Both the position numbers and the translations under genes were made by a program. DNA of 12,000 nt from Glandiceps talaboti (lineage: Eukaryota; Hemichordata; Enteropneusta; Spengelidae). This document shows, piece by piece, positions 1 through 9,665 of this stretch (position 1 is the stretch's first letter; the number at the start of each line of letters is the position of its first letter). The notes beneath the pieces are model-generated. The model was given only the letters and a program-made list of their open reading frames with translations. It was not told the origin of the DNA and did not search any database. The stretch is from NCBI RefSeq assembly GCF_964340395.1, contig NC_135569.1:5044540-5056539 (forward strand), written 5' to 3'.

Positions 1-51
1 AACTATGCCGCTTTGCCGTTTACAATTAACGAAATTACCACTACGGAAAAT

Positions 52-594
52 GTGCTATCGGCGAACTAAAGCAGACACAAACTAAAACTATTGTTCTTGC
101 ATGTGGTGAAAATTACCCAAGTGGGTGATAGTTGTATTCTGGGGAACCACCTGCAGTAATCGTTACAAGGAAATGGGTGGAAATGGGCCGGGGAGGGGTT
201 ATAATGTTGATAAAAGGAATTAGGAGAGGGTCCCATTTTACTTTGATGCACGTATTATGTAACTTTGCATTTTAATCCATTTTTTAAAAAATATTTGAAC
301 AGGGGGGGTTGATGTTTTAGAGAGAGGTAATCGAGGGAGGACCACATTTTAGGATACGGAATTGGGGGAAGGATATTATATTATGCGACAGATTGGGCTT
401 GATTCCCCCCGACCCTCCCCCATGTAATTACTGAAGGCCCGGCCCTTCTGCGGATATCATGATTAAAAAGAGAGAGAGAAAACTTGCTATCAGAAATTTC
501 ACCTCTCTGTGAATGTAATTACGTCAACATTCATTGATAACTTGACAGCAATTTTAGTTTTTAGTTTGTGTCTGTGTTATTTTCCCCGATAGTG
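52..594. repeat. Degenerate MITE-like element with inverted ends
   Basis: The left end around 52-89 (GTGCTATCGG .. CAGACACAAACTAAAA) recurs inverted at about 559-594 (TTAGTTTGTGTCTG .. CCGATAGTG), including a 16-bp identical core. The roughly 540-bp interior has no coding potential and contains G-rich runs plus a fragment of another short repeat at 424-438. The exact ends and target-site duplication could not be fixed. Confidence 0.45.
424..438 (+). repeat. Fragment of the GGAGCCTTC..GTAATTAC MITE end
   Basis: GTAATTACTGAAGGCC matches the right terminal repeat of the complete small element at 5990-6081, preceded in the same way by a C-rich stretch. No matching left end is recognisable nearby, so it looks like a truncated or decayed copy. 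Confidence 0.4.
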
Positions 595-1519
595 AATCTG
601 CCATTTCCATAAGACAAAACATAATTGCAAATCCACTTAAAGGCGGGAAATTAGATCACTAATCACCCAACTTGAATATATATCCTGCTAATTGACCGTG
701 ACAGTTGTACATTTCAATGTGAGATATTTGAACTTTGTAGATGTTAGCCTTAATATATATTTCTGCAGTCAGAAATGAGTATGTATATATTTTTTAAATC
801 TGGCTAGAGTATTACACCCATGTTTAGAAGCTATCTCAGGATGTACATTATAAATATCAGATTAATGATTCATTGTGCAAACAAAATTTGCCAAAATTAA
901 AAACACACACACCTAATATGTAGAATGTAAACAGAAAAGAAAATATAAAATATTGAACTAACAACACTGCCAATATTTTCAGTTTTGCAATATGTTTATT
1001 TACTTCTATGTATGAATTTATACAGGTTTACTGCGTAGAGACTATAAGAAATAAACAGATTCCATTTTGATACCAAGAGAAGTATTGACTGAGGAGTTTA
1101 TAGGTGTTCGTAACTATAGAATGACTGTGGTATACGAGTGTATGAACAATTCAACGTACAGCAGGTGCAGCCAACGAGTCAGTTTTCTGAATTCAGTTAA
1201 AAATATTTGATGCACTCTGGTGACGTAGTTTTTTGTTATATTGATGATTGAAGGTGAAAGTGGCAACTGTTCGTATGAGCGCCCTCCCATTGCAACATTT
1301 CACGACACGCCCTTCACATGCCAACTGCCCAGAATTGTATCCGCGCCGCTTGTCCCCTATCCCCATATCGGCATACGCCCCACTGTCATCTCACTCACAT
1401 CAAGAATCACTATGGATATTGCAAATCCACTCCTATGCTGAAATGCCGCATTGCCAACGCCGATACATTTCACCCTTTACTCACCCAGCCATCATAGGAG
1501 TTTTTCCCGCAGAAACGTT
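595..1519. other. Intergenic, no gene recognised
   Basis: AT-rich, with a short CA run near 902-912. Overlapping open frames from about 1241 onward give peptides with no recognisable motif or codon pattern, so I do not call a gene. Confidence 0.5.
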
Positions 1520-2043
1520 GATGTTTATGGAAGACCGGCGAGGACAGCCATCTGCGACATCCAAGCGAAAAGCAAGATGGCTGCCGTGCCATATCGAGGC
1601 AGTGTACATCATTCAACTCATTGCATTGACGAATGTAACTTTGAGTGTATTAGGCATAACATAGTCATTTTATTATTTATTTTCGACCACAACACTTGTA
1701 AGAGCGAAACATACATGTGTAGTGGTAAAATTAATTATTCCACAGACCGTGTGTTGACCCAACGCTAGGTCACACTCACAGGTCACAGATCACTTTGACG
1801 AGAGTACGAACAGTAGGTAAATAGCTAGCTCATGGGGTTGTATAAATACGGCTTTTTGAAACTCCTTCGTGTCTGGACGAAACTGCATGGTATATTCCAC
1901 TTGGCCAAATCGCCCTTGTCGACAATAAATACCCTAATCTCTAGTATTACGAGAAAATGAGAAATCGAGGCTGACAAGTCGCAGGTGGCAGTTTTCCAAC
2001 TCGCAGGTCGCAGTCGCTGTCCTCACCGGTCTTCCATAGATGT
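1520..2043. repeat. Diverged inverted repeat, about 525 bp apart
   Basis: The segment 1520-1548 (TATGGAAGACCGGCGAGGAC core) recurs in reverse complement at 2016-2043 (core GTCCTCACCGGTCTTCCATA), about 24 of 28 positions matching, with weaker similarity continuing into the CTGCGAC motifs inside each arm. It may be a decayed foldback element or two insertions in opposite orientation. Short runs of CGCAGGT lie inside the right arm. Confidence 0.4.
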
Positions 2044-2990
2044 TTCCCCTCCCGCTGATCGATAGAAAAAAACCCTTTCACTGAAAAATCGTGAATGAAC
2101 AATTGTTTTTATTTTTACACGAACAGCTTCGCTGGCTGCACCTGACACAGCGACTCTGTATGCGTGAACACAGAATGACTGTGCGATCGCAAGTATTAAT
2201 TTTAACATAGAGGAGTTCCTTATGAATGAATTTAAAACAAAATGATCGTATACAAGCATAGAATATGAACATCGAGTGACACTACTGAAGTGATCACAAA
2301 GTAACTATGTATAGGAGTACTGAATAATATGTAGGGAGTGAACGTAACGTGACTGCATACGAATGTGTGGACATCCTGATCCAAATATAACATAACTGAT
2401 CGACTATGCGGCAGCTCAGGGAAACAGCTACATAGGAGTGAAACAGCTTAAATAAAGAGTATGGTCTGAAACTTGTACGTATTTTTCGGCATTTTTGCTT
2501 TACAACTCACATATGTTTCACAACATGCCTGAGCATGGGTAGTCACTGGAAAAATTGTAAACATTGTAGGCTTGTATAATGCTGCATTTACAAATGATTT
2601 TTATTCGAAGCGCTCAAATGGTACAAGGAAATGCGTCTGCGCAAAACTTTGAAATACATACATCGACCAACAAAAGTTCTACGGATTCTCTTCTCTGAAA
2701 CAAACGGCAAACGGAATATAACTTCTTCATCGCCGTGACCTTGCCATCACGAATTTGTTACATTTAATGCCCTGGCCGAGAGTTACCGTTCCCAGGTCAA
2801 TCTCGACAAGTAAAGATTAGCAAAGAATTTGTCAATACAAAGATGTCATTTTTATACAAAATCTCAATCTCATCAGAACAACAATGCACAGTTTGGTGGC
2901 CATTTTTATTGCATGCAAGATTTTGGTCTTGTACAAAAAAAATATCTTAGGTGGAAAGTACCACAAACCCTTCCTTCCGTCTTGTTTGGA
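2044..2990. other. Downstream intergenic DNA, no gene recognised
   Basis: Nothing beyond short unconvincing open frames; no RNA gene folds or repeats were evident by eye. Confidence 0.45.
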
Positions 2991-3010
2991 ACTGTTAATT
3001 TACTAAGTTG

Positions 3011-3016
3011 TTTATT
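3011..3016 (-). terminator. Poly(A) signal AATAAA of the protease gene
   Basis: The minus strand reads TTTTCAATAAACAACTT about 143 nt after the stop codon, followed some 40-50 nt later by a G/T-rich stretch (GGGTTTGTGG). This is the usual spacing of signal, cleavage site and downstream element. The 3' UTR would be about 160 nt, ending near 2990-3000. Confidence 0.6.
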
Positions 3017-3158
3017 GAAAACAGAAAGCTTCAAAGCCTATTAAGACTATCTTATTTATATCGCGTATTTATCACCTGTCTTGCTAAAAAGTTGAAATAC
3101 AGTCAAAAAAGTTACACGTGATATGTCGTAGAGGGCGACCTTGTTAATTTGACTGATC

Positions 3159-3304
3159 TTATACATTTATATTTGCTAATCGATTATTACTTGCGTTTGG
3201 ATCAATACCATCAACAGCAGCAGACGTAGCACGAGCGTAGATTTGTTGTTCTACTTGATCGGCAGTCCAGGTAGGGTTTTGTGCCCAGATAACAGCTGCG
3301 ATTC
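3159..3304 (-). CDS. Protease exon 8: C-terminal helices and stop
   Basis: Codes the last two bases of Gly340 to Val387 and TAA at 3161-3159. The acceptor is [41 protein letters not shown] is the conserved helix after the catalytic Ser (family 'G.AALYL...P..T...V...I'). The chain ends NNRLANINV, matching the usual terminal 'NRLLY.N' strand, so the enzyme has no added C-terminal domain such as the P domain of kexins or the tail of the aqualysin I precursor. The 2445-nt intron before it is much longer than the others and holds most of the repeats in the gene. Confidence 0.93.
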
Positions 3305-6300
3305 CTGGGAAGAAAGGGGTAGAAATGGAAAATCATTACATGTATTTTTAAACGACTGGATTCCAGTAGCACCTTCAGGGGTAGGTAACAAATATTAGTC
3401 TAGAGCACGATCGATATAGTGACAAGTACAAATATAAAAGTTGCGGGAAAATTCTACATAGTACCTGGTACAAGTCGTTTAGTTACAAGCTTAAGCAAAG
3501 TCTATATTGCGACGAGCACAAAGTCCTGATTTTCCCACCGTCCATTGCGTAAAACTTTTTCTACCGACGGATGTCCTATTCTAAACTGTAAACACAAGTT
3601 CCTATACGAATGCATGTACAATATTGACAGTAGTACTACATTTTGTGTAGACAGAATAACAAACCCATATGTTGCCTGCAAATTATATGTAAAAAGTAAA
3701 GCATACAATATTTACAGCCAGCCAGCTAACAAACCCTACAGTACGCTGATAGAAGATCAGTGGTTCAATATACGTATGTACATGCATTTGTATTAGAATA
3801 GGACATCCGTCAGTAGAAAAAGTTTTTCGCTAACTCCTCCAACAAACGGTGGAATCAATCAATGAAATTTTCCCTGTTGTTCCTCCAACCAATTCTTCCC
3901 AGAACGCACGCTATAGGAATACGTATTTTCGATTTTTAGTAGTAGAAATCGACTGATTCTTACCATCAGGATTGTCGATGTTACTTGCCGCCATGTTGAA
4001 TACGCAATGGACGGTGGGAAAATCAGGACTTTGTGCTCGTCGCAATATAGACTTTGCTTGTAACTAAACGACTTGTACCAGGTACTATGTAGAATTTTCC
4101 CGCAACTTTTATATTTGTACTTGTCACTCTATCGATCGTGCTCTAGACTAATATTTGTTACCTACCCCTTACTTTACAGAAATCATGGTGCTGCGCCAGG
4201 ACTGAATGCACGAGCGCCACCAACGCCTATTAGTCTACTCGCCCAGTCACGTTTTCAGTGTGTTTGGAGCATAGATTACAGAAGTGTCACAAGCGACAAT
4301 GTCAATATCTTACAACGTAGCTGTTAGGTTGATGGCGGCATTATGCAACAAACTAATTAATGTTAGCATACAAATCAACATATATATAAACAACTCTAAT
4401 TTCTTGCATGAAATACATTATCCAGAACTGTAAAGGCGGTGGTCTACCGTTTCCTATGCCAGTAATGACTTCTAAATTTGAATAAGGCCGAATAAAAACC
4501 CAACCTACCCTACTTTAAGCCACCGACCCTTAACATTTTTTTAACATTCAAAAAAGATAAATGAGGACAATCTACTTCTATTTCCGTGTGAAATACTTGC
4601 CAAATGTCTTTAGTATTTTTAAAAAAATGAAAAATACCTGTTCCAGAGAAACCAGACGGCCTAAAAAAATAATTGTTTGGGTTCAAGTTACCCGATCCCA
4701 CCTAGCTTTTTCCCTGCCGACCCTAAACTTTTATGTTTTCGAGAAGAAAAAAATCGCAAAAATTGTGAAGTCTCACGAGAAATACTGGATGCGGAAACTG
4801 ACATCAACTTACAAAGACAAAATAAAACTGTTCTTCCAATCTGTAATGGCTGTACATCTGATAGGAAGATATAAACAACACATATACCATTTGGAAAACA
4901 ATGGAAAACCTGAACTAGACACTCACACATGAAAACAATACAATAAATGGAAAATCTACCTACCCCACCAATTCTAAAATTGAGCGTAATCGGAACCACA
5001 CACTTTTTTTTATTAGGCCTAAGATGAAAGTGTACAGTACAGCCTCCTTATTGTGTTCATCTACTTCACATATAATGGTCTTTATTTACTTCATTTACAC
5101 CTCATAAAACTATCACAGAAGTATTGTGACAAACGAGTAACTTGTCTAAGGGATGAAGCGATTTCTCAACAATGACAAACAGTAGAAAAAATATAAAAAA
5201 TAAAATTCCGACCTACCTACCCTATTTTCTAAAGCCATGTTATTGGAAAGAAACATTTGTTTTTCATTTCTGCCCAATGAAGCAACGAAACTTTGGAAAC
5301 AAAGCACAATTTGTCTCAATGGAAATAGAGATAAAACAAACAGACAAACAAACAAACAAATATATAGATAAATAAATGCTACACCCATACCTTGGGGTCC
5401 CATGCTACACTCATACCTTGGGGTCCCATGCTACACTCATACCTTGGGGTCCGATGCTACACTCATACCTTGGGGTCCCATGCTACACTCATACCTTGGG
5501 GTCCCATGCTACGAAACCATTGTAGAGACGCTTAAAAAGACTTTGTTTCAAAGGAGAGACTTGCATGATTTACGAAAGCTCTTAGCCCAAGTGAGCTCTA
5601 ACGTCATACAAACTTTAAGCCAACCCCAAGCACCGTGGCCAGAGCTTGGGATGATGGGTAATAATTTGGTAGCGAAGCGACCCAACAAACAAAAACAACA
5701 CGCATGCGTATTGGACCATCAGTGACCTTTATTATTTGTCAGTAGTTACCTGAGACATGAGGAGCTGCCATAGAAGTCCCAGTCAAACTCGTCGTACCGG
5801 ATTTTGAATTGTCTAAACTTGGGATGTCCCAAGCAGGAGCGAAAATATTGACACAGGCGCCAATATTCGACCCCGGCCAAAGTGTGTCGTCTTCCATCAC
5901 TCCTCCCACTGTGACTGACTGCAATTAAATAACAAAAACATGTTGCTGATAAGCGGCGGAATCAAGTTCTCTCGCTACTGTTTGTGTAAGGAGCCTTCTG
6001 TAATTACAAGGGGGGGGGAGAAACCAAGTTCGGTCTGTTACATAAAAAGTGACCCGCCCAAACGTAATTACTGAAGGCTCCCTGAGAATTGTTATGGGCC
6101 ATTTAATGGAGCTATTACCGATTTAACTGCCAAACATCAGACCGTGGACGAATGGAACCTGTTATAAACTGGCGAAGTAAACAAATGAATAACATGTTGG
6201 AACAGCAAGGACTTCTATTACACATCACGGTTTGATACTAACAGCTTTATGGCCACTTTGTGTGTACATTAAATGCCAAGGGAACTGGAAATTTGTTTGT

Positions 6301-6887
6301 GAAAGTGAATTACAATGTAAAGTGGGCAATTTGGGCAAACGCCTTGCGATAGTAATACTAAGACAAGTACTTGGCTACGCAAGGGACTTCTAATCACAGC
6401 ATTGTGGGTATCTCAATCATTTTAAGTTATGAGATATAGTTGATAATAATGTAATGGGTAAAGAAGTACTTACATATGGACTACCACCTGGTGAATATAA
6501 ACAAGCATCCTTTCCAATATTGTTGCCAGCCGCACTGATGGGTAGATAACCCTGTGCTCTAAGATTGCTGATTGCGTCATTAGCTGCCTGGCTGTGGACA
6601 CCCGATATTGATAAATTTACCACCCCTGGTTGCGTTCCTCGACTTGCAATCTCATTTATTGCTACCAGAAAGAAACAGAATAACCAAGATGTGAATTAAA
6701 TGAATATACTCGATAGAACTAATGCTTCTGTAACCAGTTTAAATAGAATGCTGTGAAAAAGTTGTTACTTAATGTAGGATGGATGAGTAACCATTCTTAA
6801 ATCTGACCAATTCATCTTTGTCTCTTAGGCAATCTATCACTTACTCCATGTATAGATCATATTGAGATATTTTGCGAGCAAACAAGC

Positions 6888-6926
<39 letters not shown>

Positions 6927-8513
6927 TGAAGGTGAACACATAACAAGTGCTTGTAGTATAGATCAACGTACCAGCTATGACAGAGCTCCATGATCCACTG
7001 CCTGAACAACCAAATACACGGGCATTCCATAATTGTACCTTTGGAGCCACACCATATGACTTACTACCTATTGTTCCGGCAACATGGGTACCATGTCCAT
7101 TACAATCCCTGTTTTTCTACAGACAAAACATCAATTTCACAATATATAAGTATTGTTTTTATAAGTAATTGACTAATTTTTAGTAAATATATTTTTGGTT
7201 ATTTGATGAAAAAAAATGTCCCAGTTGCAGCTAGTGTAATCACAATGCAAATGCAATCAACCTAATCTGAAGTGAGATTTAGTCTGTCTTGACTTCCCCA
7301 CTATAGACAAAGCACGGTGCTTACCCTGCCCTTACAAGATACCACCCAGGCCGCTATGCTTTTGCAGGTTTCTGCCGTGCTTTAAAAGTGTTCCATCATC
7401 CCTTGATCATGAGCTTTAGTAATCTTTGAATGACAATATTTACATGCAAATATTTTCACACAAAGAGAAATTGCTGGCATCTCATTGTCCATGTGTAGTT
7501 GTGTTAAACATGTCAATGTTTCGATGTTGAAGACATATATTATTGGCCGATACTTACGAAACAATTATGCAAATTACAATGGTATTGATATGTAAATTAT
7601 TTTGCTTCATGCTTCCCCATTTTTCATAAAATCATGCTTGAGGAAATATAAATACATAATTCCCAAATATTTTTCTTCATTCAGCAGGAAAATACTCATG
7701 ACCTCAGGGTTTTGTCACTGCTCGTCTAGTTACTCGTAGCGACAAGACCCCTTAGGTCTCTCGTCTTGTCCTAGGTTGAACGAAGTAAAATATTTGGGAA
7801 CGATATCTTCTTGTATAAAGCAAAATGTATTACGCGTTCGCCACTGAAATCTAGGAAATCTTCCGGACCGCCAGCTTTCTTCTTTTCAAAGAAATCCTTG
7901 TTTGGATAGATCCCTGTGTCGATAACATACACATTGATGCCGGCTCCATCACCTAAAGGGAAATAATGATTGAATAAATGAATGAAGAAATGAAGGAGGG
8001 AACGAATGGTTGGATGGATAGATGAATGAATGAATGAATAAATGAACTAATGAATAAAGAAAAACGAATGAATGAATAACCGCATGAAAGAAAGAATGAA
8101 TTAAAAGAATGAACAAACAATTGAATAAATGAACAATCGAATGAATGAGTGAGTGATTGAATAAATAAATAAATGAATGAAAGAAAGAACGAATGAATAA
8201 ATGGAAGAAATAAAAAACGAAAGAATGAAAGAAACGATGAATGAATGAATAGAGTGAATGTATGATTTAATTAATTAATGAGAAATTGAATGAACAAATG
8301 AATAAATGAATAAATGAAAGGGTGAATGAATGACTGAAAGATTGGACGAGTGACTTATGAATAACACTTGAAACACCGTTTAATGTAGTTTTCGTCTCAG
8401 AAATTCAAGGTCTTAAGGTTACTTTATTCAAGAAAATTATAATTCATGGTTAAAACCAGTGGTCATCGTACAAAGCTAAATAGAGCGAAATAGAGGTTGA
8501 AATGATATCAAAG

Positions 8514-8600
<87 letters not shown>

Positions 8601-9569
8601 GTCTGTGTCTGTCTGTATTGGAAACACACAATTCCTTTTTGTTTTTGTTTGGTATATGGTTTCATGTACCTGGGGGATTATACTGGAAATCCAGCGGCAA
8701 GGAAATTTGGTCTATACGATCAAGTCCCCATGAATTCGCTGGCGCAGCAACACTTACAGAAGCATCTTCCTCAATGTAATCAACACTTGGATCGTCCAAT
8801 ATCTTATGGAAAAAAATAAATGTGCTATTACAACGAAAAGCATGAAACCTGCAACAAAACATTTACTGGCTGGACAAAAATTTAACTGGCATTGCTACAT
8901 TTTATCGTCTGGTGGGGGAAAAATCTTACCAACATTGCTATATTTTATCGTCTGGAGTGATATACAGCTATAAATGTAGATAAAATGTAGCAATGTTGGT
9001 GACAAGATTTTTATCGAGTCAAACGATAAAGTGTAGCAATGTTCGTGAGATTTTTGTCGAGTGGCGCGATGTTTTGTCTATCAAGTGTCGTGGTTTTCTT
9101 TGTCTCTTAGAAAGAAAATGGTTAATACGTTATCAAAATAATTAATATTATATAACACGCAAATCAAGTTTAACGTATTCAAGTAAAAAATATGGAGTTC
9201 ATTCCTTGATCGTTCTACGTCAATATTTCAATATTGGAAAAATGGGTTTTCAGCACCCGTCTTTCTACTTGTAGTGGCAAGACCCCTGAGTCACTCGAAT
9301 ATTTCTCGCTTGAACAAAAATAATATCGGGGAAATATATGAAGCTATTTTCTAGCTCACGTTTTGAATTTATAGATATGGAAGTCGATATCGATAAATAC
9401 TGTGTTGTGACTGGCAAAAAAGCACCTCGAAAAACTTTTCTACTTTGTTTAAAAAGGCCCGACCTGTTCTCAGTTAAAATAACACAACAAAAACAGGGGT
9501 CACCATACAATTCTTTTTTAGATAGATAAAAAAACCCAGGAAAGATGATTATCTATTGTCTTTATAACA

Positions 9570-9665
<96 letters not shown>

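Noticed and set aside
1248-1664. 138-codon open frame on the plus strand
   Set aside because: No recognisable motif or signal, overlaps other open frames of similar length, and covers part of an inverted repeat; more likely chance in a locally GC-richer stretch.
1768-1797. AGGTCA direct repeats resembling a nuclear-receptor site
   Set aside because: Spacing of seven is not a usual receptor arrangement and no promoter is recognised nearby.
2023-2272. Two overlapping minus-strand open frames of 64 and 78 codons
   Set aside because: No motif, mutually overlapping, and start within a repeat arm; no splice context or homology visible.
3545-3796. 83-codon plus-strand open frame in the foldback
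   Set aside because: It spans the hairpin loop and nested palindrome; the peptide reflects the inverted repeat and shows no domain.
4561-4932. 123-codon open frame on the plus strand inside intron 7
   Set aside because: Lys/Ile/Tyr-rich composition typical of AT-rich noncoding DNA, no motif, overlapped by open frames on the other strand, and lies in repeat-like sequence.
7310-7383. Small hairpin with AAAGCACGG / CCGTGCTTT ends
   Set aside because: Only a 9-bp stem with a long unpaired interior; no small-RNA precursor-like fold could be supported by eye.
7117-8669. Introns 3 and 4 are both exactly 717 nt
   Set aside because: Their sequences are unrelated (one is mostly simple repeat, the other holds a MITE), so the equal length is coincidence.
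8450-8819. Cys/Val/Leu-Ser or Asp-Arg-Gln-Thr repeat proteins
   Set aside because: Direct translations of the (CTGT)n array; the plus-strand frames also run antisense through protease exon 3.
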